DNA of 40,143 bases from Opitutaceae bacterium (GTDB lineage Bacteria; Verrucomicrobiota; Verrucomicrobiia; Opitutales; Opitutaceae): the NCBI GenBank assembly GCA_016715765.1, contig JADJZJ010000041.1:1-40143 (forward strand). Reading direction: 5' to 3'. This document shows positions 7,316-16,174 of this stretch, one piece after another. The notes under the pieces are model-generated. The model was given only the letters and a program-made list of their open reading frames with translations, was not told where the DNA came from and searched no databases. Each line of letters begins with the position of its first letter. Positions within the stretch are counted from its first letter, which is position 1. Made by a program: the position numbers and the translations under genes.

Positions 7316-8266
7316 ATGCCCCACCCCGACCTCCCGCTCGTTCTCATCACCAACACCGTGCCCACGGCCGTGCTGACCCCGCTCCAGGGCATCGCCCGCG
7401 TCATCATGGGGCCCTCGGGTGGCGACCTCATGCCGCGCACCGAAGTACTGCGTCTCGCCCCGACACTCGCCGGCATCATCAATCAGGCCGAGCTGCGCGT
7501 GGACGCCGAGCTGCTCGCCGCCGCCCCGCAACTGCGCATCGTGGCCAATGTCGCGATGGGGGTGAACAACCTCGACCTGGCCGCCATGCGCTCCCGCGGG
7601 GTCGTCGCTACCAATGTCCCGGAAGCCTTCACCGAATCCACCGCCGATTGCACCCTCGGGCTGATCCTCGCGGTCGCGCGCCGGCTGGTGGAGGCCGACC
7701 GCTATGTGCGTTCGGGCGCGTGGCGTGGTTTCCAACCCGGCATCTGGGACGGCACCCTCCTGCACGGCCGCACGCTCGGCCTCGTCGGTTATGGCCGCGT
7801 CGCCCAGGCGGTGGAGCGCCGCGCCCGCGCCTTCGGCATGACGGTCATTCACTACCGGCGCACGGCCAGTGGCGCCCCGGGATACACTCCGCTTGATGAG
7901 CTGCTGGCGCGCGCCGACATCGTCTCGCTGCACACGCCGCTCAATCCCGATTCCGACCGGCTGATCAACGCCGCCCGGCTGGCCCGCATGAAGCGAGGGG
8001 CCCTGCTGGTCAACATGGCGCGCGGCCGCGTGGTGGACGAGGCCGCTTTGGTGTCCGCGCTCCAATCCGGCCAGCTCGCCGGCGCCGGCCTGGACGTGTT
8101 CGAGGACGAACCGCGCGTGCATCCGGACCTGCTGACCATGCCGCAGGTCGTGCTCACCCCGCACCTCGGCGGCGGGACCACTGACAGCCGTTTTCAGGCC
8201 CGCCATCTGTGCGCGCAGAACATCGCCGCCGTGCTGCAGGGCCGCCCACCGCTGACGCCGGTGTAG
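7316..8266 (+). CDS. D-isomer-specific 2-hydroxyacid dehydrogenase (glyoxylate/hydroxypyruvate reductase-like)
   Basis: A 316-residue NAD(P)-dependent 2-hydroxyacid dehydrogenase that interconverts 2-keto acids and D-2-hydroxy acids. The catalytic residues are R236 (MARGRV), E265 (FEDEP) and H283 (TPHLGGG), and the nucleotide-binding loop is G158-Y-G160. After the second Rossmann strand the sequence reads HYRRT, with no Asp. This suggests NADPH preference, as in glyoxylate/hydroxypyruvate reductases. I chose the ATG at 7316; the longer frame from 7259 would be translated from a repeat. The stop TAG at 8264-8266 is part of the next repeat. It may reduce a short keto acid released by the upstream dehydratase/aldolase pair. 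Confidence 0.9.
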   Translation: MPHPDLPLVLITNTVPTAVLTPLQGIARVIMGPSGGDLMPRTEVLRLAPTLAGIINQAELRVDAELLAAAPQLRIVANVAMGVNNLDLAAMRSRGVVATNVPEAFTESTADCTLGLILAVARRLVEADRYVRSGAWRGFQPGIWDGTLLHGRTLGLVGYGRVAQAVERRARAFGMTVIHYRRTASGAPGYTPLDELLARADIVSLHTPLNPDSDRLINAARLARMKRGALLVNMARGRVVDEAALVSALQSGQLAGAGLDVFEDEPRVHPDLLTMPQVVLTPHLGGGTTDSRFQARHLCAQNIAAVLQGRPPLTPV

Positions 8267-8476
8267 GGCGGGGTTTCCTCCTTCGCCGGGCCTATGGAGG
8301 ACAGGTCCGAACCCCGCCATTAATCATCCGGCTAGGATTCATCGTTCTCGTACTCGTACTCTTTCTCTTTCTCGTAGTATTCCCTCAATTCCGAGAACGA
8401 GAAAGATTAAGAGAACGAGAAGGATTGAATTCTAGTGGGAAGAGAAGAAAGGCGGGGTTCGAAGACCCCGCCCTAC
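8261..8476. repeat. Palindromic element of family G, copy 2, interrupted by another repeat
   Basis: The left part GTGTAGGGCGGGGTTTCCTC runs to GGACAGGTCCGAACCCCGCC (8261-8318). The right part GGCGGGGTTCGAAGACCCCG then CCCTAC lies at 8450-8475. Between them sits the CTCGTTCTCG-type repeat, as though one element had landed within another. The TAG stop of the upstream dehydrogenase is provided by the left end. The interior stem matches the copy at 5795-5899. The 337-bp gap after 8266 holds nothing else recognisable. Confidence 0.75.
8341..8430. repeat. Low-complexity inverted repeat (CGTTCTCGTACTCG / CGAGAACGAGAAAG), family F
   Basis: A pyrimidine-rich left arm (ATCGTTCTCGTACTCGTACT then CTTTCTCTTTCTCG) is mirrored by a purine-rich right arm (CGAGAACGAGAAAGATTAAG then AGAACGAGAAGG). 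The spacer is about 20 bp. It is nested inside the family G element. Confidence 0.85.
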
Positions 8477-8603
8477 ATCCCCCCGCCCCCGGCCGGATCC
8501 TCCTGTCCGTAAAGTCCTATCAATAAACGCATCCCACCATCGTTCGTGCTCCGCATCCGGGATCGTTCCTGTTGGGGTTTTCAGGCCGCTCGCGCCCCCT
8601 TCG

Positions 8604-9905
8604 ATGAAAACCCCTTCCTCGTCTCCTGTCGGCATGCAGGGTCCGGACCTGCTTGTCCCCCGCGACATCCAGCGCGAGGTCAACCGCACCCGGCCGGACT
8701 ACATCGTTTACCAGCCCCGCAGCCTGGACGGGCGGGAGCAGAATACCGGCAACGAGCATTTCCTGGTCTTCCTCCATCCCAACGGCGAGCTCCTCGCGCT
8801 TTGGACCCAGGGCACGCACGAGGGTGAACCCGATCAGCGCATCGTGATCGCGCGCAGCCGGGACGGCGGAAAAACCTGGAGCCAACCGGACCGGGTCGCC
8901 GGCCCCGACGCGCGGCGCCACATGGCCCGGTTCGGCTTTCCGCTCGTGTCGAAATCCGGCCGCATCTACGTCCTCTACAATCGATACACCGGGGTGCACG
9001 ATTACGCGGCCTCGGTCACGGGCGCGATGGGTGCGGTCTACAGCGACGATGCCGGGCGCACCTGGGCGGAGGAACAGCTCGTGCCGATGCCGCGCACCCG
9101 CTGGGACCATCCGGATCCCGCCATTCCCGGCAACTGCATCGTCTGGCAGATTCCGCAGCGCCTCTTCGGGGGTCCCTATTACGTCGGCCTGACCCATTGG
9201 GTGAGCCCGGCCGTCTCCGGTCCGCGCAAGCTGGACGTGTGGTGGTCGGATCCCGCGGTGGTCGAGTTCATGCGGTTCGACAATCTCGATGCCGATCCGG
9301 AGCCGCGCGATCTCCGGATCAGCCATTTTGCGCACGATGGCCAGGCCCTGCGCTATGGGCACATCGGGCATCCGGAGGTCAGCGTCGTCCAGGAACCCGG
9401 CATCGTGCCGCTGCCGGACGGCCGGCTCTTCTGTGTGATGCGCACCAACGCCGGGCATCCGGTCTGGTCCGAATCGGCCGACCGCGGCGAAACCTGGACC
9501 CAGCCCCGGGCGCTGCAGCAGACCGACACCAGCCTGCCCCTTCGGCATCCGTGCAGTCCGTGCCCGATCTACGAGGTGGCGCCCGGCGAATACATTTTCC
9601 TCTTTCATAATCACGACGGCCATTTCGGCGGCTGGGGGCCAATGGACTGCAACCTGCACCGCCGTCCGATCTGGCTGCTCCGCGGTCTGTTCCGCCCCGG
9701 GGCGAAGCAGCCGGTGTGGTTTTCCGAGCCGCATTTCCTGATGGACAATGAGGGGGTGTCGCTGCGCCGGCCCGACCTCGCCATGTATTCCAGCCTCACG
9801 CCGACGGCAGACGGCTACATCCTCTGGTATCCGGAGCGGAAGTTCTTCCTCCTCGGGAAGAACATCACCCGGACGATGCTGGCGGAGATCGCGGTGCCTG
9901 AATAG
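8604..9905 (+). CDS. Sialidase-superfamily (Asp-box/BNR repeat) protein
   Basis: A 433-residue protein predicted to form a six-bladed beta propeller of the sialidase superfamily. Three Asp boxes are clear: SRDGGKTW (85-92), SDDAGRTW (147-154) and SADRGETW (291-298). A VMRT motif precedes the last box, as in the paralogue at 14808-16163, and its Arg could bind a carboxylate. The full catalytic set of a true neuraminidase (Arg triad, Tyr/Glu pair) cannot be assigned by eye. The activity is therefore left open: a glycosidase or lyase on acidic sugars is possible. There is no signal peptide from either ATG (8604 or 8634). It ends the plus-strand run of catabolic genes. Confidence 0.85.
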   Translation: MKTPSSSPVGMQGPDLLVPRDIQREVNRTRPDYIVYQPRSLDGREQNTGNEHFLVFLHPNGELLALWTQGTHEGEPDQRIVIARSRDGGKTWSQPDRVAGPDARRHMARFGFPLVSKSGRIYVLYNRYTGVHDYAASVTGAMGAVYSDDAGRTWAEEQLVPMPRTRWDHPDPAIPGNCIVWQIPQRLFGGPYYVGLTHWVSPAVSGPRKLDVWWSDPAVVEFMRFDNLDADPEPRDLRISHFAHDGQALRYGHIGHPEVSVVQEPGIVPLPDGRLFCVMRTNAGHPVWSESADRGETWTQPRALQQTDTSLPLRHPCSPCPIYEVAPGEYIFLFHNHDGHFGGWGPMDCNLHRRPIWLLRGLFRPGAKQPVWFSEPHFLMDNEGVSLRRPDLAMYSSLTPTADGYILWYPERKFFLLGKNITRTMLAEIAVPE

Positions 9906-9926
9906 TGCGCCTGCCACGGCTGAAAG

Positions 9927-10005
9927 CAGGGCAGGTCTCCGACCTGCCCATTGCGTGCATCCCCGCGATTAAAACGTCAAAAGGCAGGTCAGAGACCTGC
10001 CCTAC
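9927..10005. repeat. GGCAGGTC palindromic repeat pair (family H)
   Basis: There are two short hairpins, AGGGCAGGTCTCCGACCTGC (9928-9949) and GGCAGGTCAGAGACCTGCCC (9982-10004). Each is self-complementary and the two are complementary to each other. They lie 3' of the sialidase-like gene, where they could form a strong bidirectional terminator for the converging transcripts. Confidence 0.8.
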
Positions 10006-10072
10006 CTCATGCCTTCACGCGCACTCTACTCTGCGGGCATCAGTTAGCGCCTGGAATGCTGCCCAGAATCCA

Positions 10073-10157
10073 ATCTTTGCCGCGGATTACACGGATGATC
10101 GCGGATAATACCTCCGTCATCCGCGTCGATCCGCGTGATCCGCGGGAAGGTCTGAAT
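10073..10157. repeat. 'GCGGATTACGCGGAT' repeat, family C, copy 1
   Basis: The core is CCGCGGATTACACGGATGAT, the conserved centre GCGGATAATACCTCC, and the arm ATCCGCGTGATCCGCGGGAA. Three further copies lie at 35671-35748, 37474-37554 and 39950-40024. The centre (GGAGGTATTATCCGCG in the other orientation) is well conserved, so it is not merely a palindrome. Confidence 0.88.
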
Positions 10158-10185
10158 TCCCCAGGAATCCAATGGAGCCCAACCT

Positions 10186-10212
10186 CGCGGCATAAAGCCG
10201 CTCCTACAGTTA
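10186..10212. repeat. Half copy of the GTAGGAGCGGCTTTATGCCGCG repeat (family B)
   Basis: Only the right arm CGCGGCATAAAGCCGCTCCT followed by ACAGTTA is present. The complete palindrome occurs at 13579-13641 and 20417-20484. This is a truncated element next to a family C element. Confidence 0.75.
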
Positions 10213-10239
10213 AACGTGGGTAGTTGAAACAAGTGCGCT

Positions 10240-11067
10240 TCACTCCGCCGGCAGCGCGGCGAGCAACGCCTTGATGGTGTAAACCCGCGGATCGTTCGGA
10301 AACTCCTGCAAAAAGGCGCGGAAATGTTCGCGGGCCAATGCGGGCCGCCCCAGTTCGGCGGCCAACTGGCCGATACTGACATGCAGGTCTCCCGCCGCCT
10401 CGCGGCGCGCCACGCCAAGCTCGCTGACCTTGAGCAGATGCTCCAGCGCCCGTGCCTCGGCCTTGCCCAGATGCAGGTAGCCCCGGGCCGCGACCTGGTG
10501 AAATTGACTGCGCACCACGGGGTCGGTCAGTCCCTCCGCCTGTTGTTCAATCTTCTCCGCCTTGGCCAGAACCGATTCCCGCGGCTCATCCGCATAGAGC
10601 GCGAACAGCAACAAGTGAATGAGGGCGCGCTGCCCAAACGGTTGCGCCGGGTACTCCCGCCAAAGCTGTTCGTAAAGCCGGACAATCGCCGCCGGCGACC
10701 CCTCGCGCGTCCGCAGGGTTTCCGCCCGAGCCCGGAAATACAGGCTGCGGGCGCGCAGGGCCGGCGTGGTTCCTTCCTTCGTCAACGCCGACAATAGCCC
10801 GATCGCCGCCTCCAGGTCTGCCTCCGTGCGGGGCTGGCGGTTGAACAGCAGCAGGGCCGTCGTGAAGCGAGCCTCCTCCTCCTTGGCGGCAACTCCATCC
10901 AGCGCGGCCGTGGCTTCGGTAAACAGTCCCTGCGCCCCCAGGCGCCAGGCCTGCTCCAACTCCTCTCCCGCCGTCGAACCATTGACCGCGGCGAGTCCGC
11001 CCGCAACCCACACGGCGCACCACAGGCCGGGGCCACGGATCAGGCGGCGTAACTTGGCGATGCGCAT
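10240..11067 (-). CDS. Exported helical-repeat (TPR-like) protein of unknown function
   Basis: A 275-residue protein with an N-terminal hydrophobic segment after a basic start (MRIAKLRR), probably a signal peptide or anchor ending near AAVNGSTA. The rest is alpha-helical with TPR-like pairs: AWRLGAQGLFTEATAAL, and near the end AAELGRPALAREHFRAFLQE. The ATG at 11067 is preferred to 11073 because GGAGA lies 6 bp upstream of it, whereas it is too close to the first ATG. It follows the TonB-dependent receptor by 114 bp on the same strand. A scaffold or assembly role at the envelope is plausible, but no specific function is recognised. Confidence 0.7.
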   Translation of the reverse strand: MRIAKLRRLIRGPGLWCAVWVAGGLAAVNGSTAGEELEQAWRLGAQGLFTEATAALDGVAAKEEEARFTTALLLFNRQPRTEADLEAAIGLLSALTKEGTTPALRARSLYFRARAETLRTREGSPAAIVRLYEQLWREYPAQPFGQRALIHLLLFALYADEPRESVLAKAEKIEQQAEGLTDPVVRSQFHQVAARGYLHLGKAEARALEHLLKVSELGVARREAAGDLHVSIGQLAAELGRPALAREHFRAFLQEFPNDPRVYTIKALLAALPAE

Positions 11068-11181
11068 GCCCATTCTCCGTCAGAAGGCGGCGCGGCATGC
11101 AACCGGCAAACCTGCGCAAAAAAGCCGGACGGCCGCGCCCGTGCGCAGTCCGTCCGGCATTTGCTGCAACCATTATCTCCT

Positions 11182-13431
11182 TCAGAAATTACGCGACCCG
11201 GAGACATAGTACGACCGGGGCGCATCCACGGTGTTGCTGCCCGCCGCGATGGCGGCCTGCGAGAAAATCACATCCGTCAGATTCTCCGCGGTGAAACTGA
11301 GGGTCCAGGCCCCGATCCGGTAATCCAGGCCGGCGTCATAGCGGGTGGCGCCGGGCACCTTGTAGGTGTTCTGCGCGATGCCGTAGTGGGAATTCTGGTA
11401 GACCACGCCGCCCCGCACGCTGAAACCGCGGTCGCGGTAGTCCGTGAGGTTGTAGCGCGCAAACAGCTGGAACTTGTGCCGGGGCACGCCGCGCTGCTCG
11501 CCGTCGAGGCCGCCGGGGCGGACCGCCGGCACCTTGGTCTTCATGTGGGCGTAGCCGCCGTACACGAGCAGCTGCTTGGTGAGGTCACCCGCCCACTCGA
11601 CTTCATAGCCGTCCATCGTGACACCCTGGTCGATGATGCGGTAGGACCCGCCCGGGGCGCTGAAGTCCGTCTGCGGACGCACAAAGTCGCTCTGCACGAT
11701 TTTGAACTTGGCGAAGTTCAGCGTGAAATTCCCGTCGAGGAAGTTCATCTTCACGCCGAACTCCTTGTTCGTGGTGACCGGCTCGATCGTGACCAGCTTC
11801 TGCAGCGGGTCGGTCGTCGGAATGCCGGGATAGATCGAGATCGTGGTCTGGGCGGCGCCGGCCTCGCTGTCGACGGCGTAGACCGACAGCCACGGCAGCG
11901 GCTTGATCGTGAGCCCGTATAGCGGGCTCTGGATGGTCGGGGACTTGGCCGTGGAGGTCGTGGTGTTGTTGAAATTGTTCACCGTGCTGCCCGCCTTGTT
12001 GTAATCCCGGCGGAGTCCGCCGGTCAGGATGACGCGGTCGTTGAACGCGGAGATCTGGCCGTTGGCGAAAACGCCGACCGAGCCGTTGTCGCCGCGGGAA
12101 TCGTTGATGGCGGAGAGCGGCGTGGTCGCCGGCAGGCCGTAGACCGGATCGATCAGATTCATGGGCTGCAGCACGCCATTCGCCTGCCGCTGGTCGAACT
12201 CCACGTCGCCGACATCGTAACCCGCGAGAAAGACCAGGCCGGCTTTGTTGTCGGCGAACTGCTTCTTCACCGCCAGGTCGCCCTGCAGGCGAAAACCGGT
12301 TTCGTCACGCCAGTACTTGGTCATGGTGCGGTTGGTGAAGATGTTGCCGGCGCTGTCAAAATACAGCGTGTTGTTGGCCGAGGCGAAGTAGTGGTCGTCC
12401 ACGAACTGATACCACGCCAGCGCCTGGCGCACCGAGAAGACCTCGTTGAACTGGTGGCTGAGGGTGACAAACAGCGCGTTCACGTCGTGCTTCCAATGCA
12501 TGCCCGGTTCACCGCTGGTGTTCAGCGTGAGCGGCGCCCAGCGGTTCACCTGCACCCGCGGGGTGACGCCGACGGGCAGCACGGTGGCGAACGGCGCGCC
12601 CACCTCAACCGGGGCGAGGTAAACCGCGCCGAATCCCGTCGGGAAATTCGCATTCAGCAGCTCCAACTCCACCAGCAACTGGGTCTTGCCGGTGATGTTC
12701 CACTGGAAGGAGGGATAGACCACGGTTTTGCTCAGGTAGTCATTGTCCCGGTAAGTGTCCGATTTCGTCGCGGCGGCAATCAGGCGGAACGCCATGTTTT
12801 CGTGACCGGGGATCGGGCCCGTGGTGTCCACCATCCCGCGCATGAAGCCATAGGAGCCGAGGCCGGCGGAAACCGAGGTGGCCGCCTGGAACTGCGGGCG
12901 CTTCGTGATGAAATTCACCAGGCCGCCGGACTCGGACGAGCCGGCGATGGAGGCGGAGGGTCCCTTGATGATCTCGATGCGGTCCAGATTGGCGATGTCG
13001 GTCTCGATGCGCGGCATGAAGAAGCCGTTGCGGTAGCGGTTGCCCACGATGAAGCCGCGCACGATGGTGGCGTTGGGGGCATTCTGCCGGGGCGTGACGC
13101 CGGGGGTGTAGCGCATGACCTGGTCGAACTGGTAGGCCCCGATGTCCTTCATGAGGTTCGAATTGATCACGCTGATGGACTGCGGGACGTTTTCCGCCGG
13201 GGTGTTCAGGCGGGTGGCCGAGGCGAGATTGGACGCGCCGTAGCCCTGGCCCTTGGTGCTCTCAACGGTGAACACGTCCAGCTTGACGATCTCTTCCGTC
13301 CTGACGGTTTCTTTCTCTTCGTCGGCGGGAACGGCGGTCTGCGCTTGCACGTTCAGACCCAGGCAAGCGATCACGACGCCGATGACGCGGCACCGTCTCG
13401 CTGTAGCAAGGAATGGCAGGGGAACTTTCAT
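11182..13431 (-). CDS. TonB-dependent outer-membrane receptor
   Basis: A 749-residue outer-membrane transporter. The N-terminus has a signal peptide (MKVPLPF..., cleavage near VQAQ). It is followed by a short linker (VKLDVFTVES) and a plug domain of about 120 residues with NVPQSISVI, MRYTPGV and DRIEIIKGP...GLVNFITKRP. Then comes the 22-strand barrel, ending in the aromatic residue expected of barrel proteins (SGSRNF). The plug resembles siderophore-type receptors, but in Opitutaceae such receptors are common in glycan loci. I chose the ATG at 13431; the frame is open to 13458. The neighbouring esterase and sialidase-like genes on the same strand suggest uptake of oligosaccharides or another large solute. 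Confidence 0.93.
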   Translation of the reverse strand: MKVPLPFLATARRCRVIGVVIACLGLNVQAQTAVPADEEKETVRTEEIVKLDVFTVESTKGQGYGASNLASATRLNTPAENVPQSISVINSNLMKDIGAYQFDQVMRYTPGVTPRQNAPNATIVRGFIVGNRYRNGFFMPRIETDIANLDRIEIIKGPSASIAGSSESGGLVNFITKRPQFQAATSVSAGLGSYGFMRGMVDTTGPIPGHENMAFRLIAAATKSDTYRDNDYLSKTVVYPSFQWNITGKTQLLVELELLNANFPTGFGAVYLAPVEVGAPFATVLPVGVTPRVQVNRWAPLTLNTSGEPGMHWKHDVNALFVTLSHQFNEVFSVRQALAWYQFVDDHYFASANNTLYFDSAGNIFTNRTMTKYWRDETGFRLQGDLAVKKQFADNKAGLVFLAGYDVGDVEFDQRQANGVLQPMNLIDPVYGLPATTPLSAINDSRGDNGSVGVFANGQISAFNDRVILTGGLRRDYNKAGSTVNNFNNTTTSTAKSPTIQSPLYGLTIKPLPWLSVYAVDSEAGAAQTTISIYPGIPTTDPLQKLVTIEPVTTNKEFGVKMNFLDGNFTLNFAKFKIVQSDFVRPQTDFSAPGGSYRIIDQGVTMDGYEVEWAGDLTKQLLVYGGYAHMKTKVPAVRPGGLDGEQRGVPRHKFQLFARYNLTDYRDRGFSVRGGVVYQNSHYGIAQNTYKVPGATRYDAGLDYRIGAWTLSFTAENLTDVIFSQAAIAAGSNTVDAPRSYYVSGSRNF

Positions 13432-13578
13432 GGTGTAGTTTGGGGTTGCCGGCCGCACGGCACTGGGCCGCGCTCGGTGCGTCCATCATAGACGAGTGGA
13501 CGGACGGACGCTATGGGACAAAGCGGACTTCAATGGCACACCCCGCGAGCGAGCGCAGCCGGCCACGCCGGCCCTAAC

Positions 13579-13641
13579 TGTAGGAGCGGCTTTATGCCGC
13601 GAAGATGCGCTCCCAATCGCGGCATAAAGCCGCTCCTACAA
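13579..13641. repeat. GTAGGAGCGGCTTTATGCCGCG palindrome, family B, copy 1
   Basis: The left arm is TGTAGGAGCGGCTTTATGCC and the right arm is GGCATAAAGCCGCTCCTACA. The loop (GCGAAGATGCGCTCCCAATCGC) is itself similar to that of the copy at 20417-20484. It lies between the SGNH esterase and receptor genes. Confidence 0.92.
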
Positions 13642-13696
13642 CAGGCTCCGCTGCACGCCTCCCCATGCCGCACTATTTGATGACGTACCCTAGCTG

Positions 13697-14782
13697 CTAG
13701 CCGAGCGCCGCGCGGAGCACCGGCTCAAATCCCTCGGCCATGCGCATGAATCCCAGATCGTTCGCATGCGCGTTGTCGGTCGAGCCTTCGCCGTCCGTGC
13801 CGTACAGGGCCGCGCCGGGGATGTAGTGCAGTCCCGGCACGCGGTCGCCTTGCAGCGTGGCGTAGGCCTCGCGGAGCGCCGCGTGATTCTCGCGGTTGTA
13901 ATCGGCCTTGGCCGTCTCGATCCACGCATTCGGAAAACCGCGGTCCTCGACCAGCACGATCGGCGTGCCGGGCCGCGCCGCGCGCAGCTGCCTCACGAGC
14001 GGCACGCACCGTTCGCGGATCTGCGCGGGCTGCATGTTGCCGCAGCATTCGATGACGAACACCGCGGCATCCACCTGGGCGAGGAAACGTCCGATGACGG
14101 GATCCATGCGCCCCGTGCCCGAGAAGCCGAGATTCAGCACCGGCCGGTCCAGCCGGCGGCCGAGGATGGCGGTGTGGCAGATCCCCGGACGCGAGGCCAC
14201 CCCGCCCTGCGTGATGGACGTGCCGTAGAACACCACCGGCTTCGGCCGCGGGCTCAGCCCGAGAAAGACCACTCCCCTGGGCACACCGATCTCCAGATGC
14301 CCGATTCCGTTGTACAACGGCAGGTAGAGCGCAAATTCCCGCAGGCCCGGCGCCAGTCCGTGGATGATCTCCCCTTCGAAATCCTGCGCCTTGGGCTTGT
14401 TGCCCTGCACATAACGCCAAGACCCGGCGGCATCGCGGGCGTACAGATCGACGCCGCTCACACCGGTGGCCGGCATGTGCGGCAGGGCCAGCTCGGCATT
14501 GGTCAGCCGGTAGCGGACATGGACCGCCGTCGCATCCGAGCGAAACCGCGCCATCATGCCGGCACTGCAGCGGCTAAGGTCCCACACACTGAACTTGCCG
14601 TAGAAATCGAGCAGTGTGCTCGTTTCCTTCTGGGCCGCGACCGGCAGGCGGTCGAAATAACGGAGCCGCTCCTGATCCTCCCAGGCCCGGCCCTCCACGC
14701 CCCATTGCTTGACGTCGTGCCAGTCCAGTTCGGTCGCCGGTGCGCTTACAACCGGTACGGCGGCGGGATCGGGTTTTTCCAT
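13697..14782 (-). CDS. SGNH/GDSL-family esterase with N-terminal beta domain
   Basis: A 361-residue two-domain protein. Residues about 20-175 form a beta-rich N-terminal domain (SsfX3-like, carbohydrate-binding in style). Residues about 180-361 are an SGNH hydrolase. The four blocks are visible: S189 in GTSIT, the glycine in LGFSGTG, N249 in CCGNM, and D336/H339 in DNAHANDLGF. Such enzymes remove acetyl or other acyl groups, often from polysaccharides. No signal peptide is seen. It lies 25 bp after the second sialidase-like gene on the same strand, so the two are probably cotranscribed. Acyl removal may precede glycosidic cleavage of a decorated glycan (inference). Confidence 0.87.
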   Translation of the reverse strand: MEKPDPAAVPVVSAPATELDWHDVKQWGVEGRAWEDQERLRYFDRLPVAAQKETSTLLDFYGKFSVWDLSRCSAGMMARFRSDATAVHVRYRLTNAELALPHMPATGVSGVDLYARDAAGSWRYVQGNKPKAQDFEGEIIHGLAPGLREFALYLPLYNGIGHLEIGVPRGVVFLGLSPRPKPVVFYGTSITQGGVASRPGICHTAILGRRLDRPVLNLGFSGTGRMDPVIGRFLAQVDAAVFVIECCGNMQPAQIRERCVPLVRQLRAARPGTPIVLVEDRGFPNAWIETAKADYNRENHAALREAYATLQGDRVPGLHYIPGAALYGTDGEGSTDNAHANDLGFMRMAEGFEPVLRAALG

Positions 14783-14807
14783 GGGGAAGGGTAAAGGTGA
14801 TGGAATC

Positions 14808-16163
14808 CTACGGGGTCATCTCATCTATCACCGCGGCGGGGATCTCATCCAGCAGGATATGCTCCTTCTTCAGGCCGTACTGCACAAAATGCCGGCCGCC
14901 GGCGTGAATATATTGCGGCATCGCGATGCCGGTGCAGGTCGAGGCGCGAAAGCCGTCGGGCGATTCCAGATCGTCCGCCTCCGCCAGCACGCGCGGTGCG
15001 CCGAAGATCAGGCCGCCGTTGCGCTCCTCGCCGGGCAGTTCCCGGCCGATGACAAACCACTGGGGGTTGCGCGTCCGGTTGCCCCCGTCCCACACATGCG
15101 CGGCCCCGTTGCGCGTGCCGTCATTGTTGGTGAACAGCAGCATGAACCGGCCGTCGGGCAGCCGGGCGAGCGGGCACATCGTGTGCGGATGGTCAATCCA
15201 CGCGCCATCGGGACCGTAGCGCAGCCGCTCGACCTTCGTCCAGGTGCGGCCGCCGTCGCGCGACACCGCGTAGCCGGGCGAGCCGAGATAGGTGCGCATC
15301 ACAGTCACCCAGCGGCCATCGGACAACGGCACCACGGTCGGCTCCTGCGCGTTGGCGGCCAGTTCCACCGCATTCCCCCCGAAGGCCGCGGCCAGCTGGC
15401 GCGCCGCGGGGTTGTCACCGTGCCGGAGCAAATCGGCCCGCAGACCATGGGTCCCGGGCGGCAGCAGACTGAAACGCAACCGGGCGGGATCGCGCTCGGT
15501 CAGCAGGTTCCCGCATTCCAGGAATGAGGATTCGCACCAGCAAAGCTGCCAGGCGCGGCGCGTGGCGCCGTTGCGGTGTCCCTGCGTGAACGGCAGCACC
15601 ACCCGCCCGCCCGGCATCACCTGCGGGGGATGATTGAGATGCCCGTGGATGCGACCGGGAAACACGCTGATGTCGCGCTCGAACACGGGAATCCGTCGTA
15701 TCTCCGACCACGTCCTACCGGCGTCGTCCGAGAACATGAATCCGAAGGTACCGGCATCCACCTCGGGACTGGACCGGTCAGGACCGCCGCCATGTTGCCG
15801 GCCCTCATGGAGAAACAGGTAGATGCGACCCGTGGCCGGAACCACGAACGGACAGCCGTAGGCGCGCCGAAACTCGACGGTCGACGCGGTGATCATCCGG
15901 GGCTCGGACCAGGTCAGCCCCTGGTCCGCACTGACCGCGCCCACGATGCGCTCGTCCAGCGCGCTCTCGAAGGAACCCTGGCTCCAGGTGACAAACCACC
16001 GGCCATCCGGCAGCAACACCACGCTGCCCGACTCGTTCTTGCGGAGGGCGGCCAGGGCCGGCGGCAGATTGGGCCCCGCCATGGGCGGATGACGATAGAT
16101 GTCCGCATAGGCGAACGGCCGGGACTTCATCCCCTCCATCAAACTCTTCCGGGTCATCGGCAA
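14808..16163 (-). CDS. Second sialidase-superfamily (Asp-box) protein
   Basis: A 451-residue propeller protein with three Asp boxes: SADQGLTW (78-85), SDDAGRTW (145-152) and SRDGGRTW (301-308). It is a distant paralogue of the protein at 8604-9905 and shares GRIYLF/GRIYVL and VMRT (Arg 290), with similar box spacing. As there, a complete neuraminidase active site cannot be confirmed, so function is limited to a probable carbohydrate-active enzyme. Several in-frame ATGs (codons 1, 3, 9, 12) make the start uncertain. No signal peptide is evident. The leader region is a family D repeat shared with the divergent AraC gene. Confidence 0.85.
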   Translation of the reverse strand: MPMTRKSLMEGMKSRPFAYADIYRHPPMAGPNLPPALAALRKNESGSVVLLPDGRWFVTWSQGSFESALDERIVGAVSADQGLTWSEPRMITASTVEFRRAYGCPFVVPATGRIYLFLHEGRQHGGGPDRSSPEVDAGTFGFMFSDDAGRTWSEIRRIPVFERDISVFPGRIHGHLNHPPQVMPGGRVVLPFTQGHRNGATRRAWQLCWCESSFLECGNLLTERDPARLRFSLLPPGTHGLRADLLRHGDNPAARQLAAAFGGNAVELAANAQEPTVVPLSDGRWVTVMRTYLGSPGYAVSRDGGRTWTKVERLRYGPDGAWIDHPHTMCPLARLPDGRFMLLFTNNDGTRNGAAHVWDGGNRTRNPQWFVIGRELPGEERNGGLIFGAPRVLAEADDLESPDGFRASTCTGIAMPQYIHAGGRHFVQYGLKKEHILLDEIPAAVIDEMTP

Positions 16164-16174
16164 ACTCCCGCCAA

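Noticed and set aside
5894..8320. An 808-codon minus-strand open frame
   Set aside because: It is the shadow of the P450 and dehydrogenase genes and includes translated repeat DNA. It shows no recognisable domain.
8604..9905. Calling this protein a true neuraminidase (nanH)
   Set aside because: Asp boxes are shared by many propeller enzymes, and the Arg triad and Tyr/Glu nucleophile pair could not be placed.
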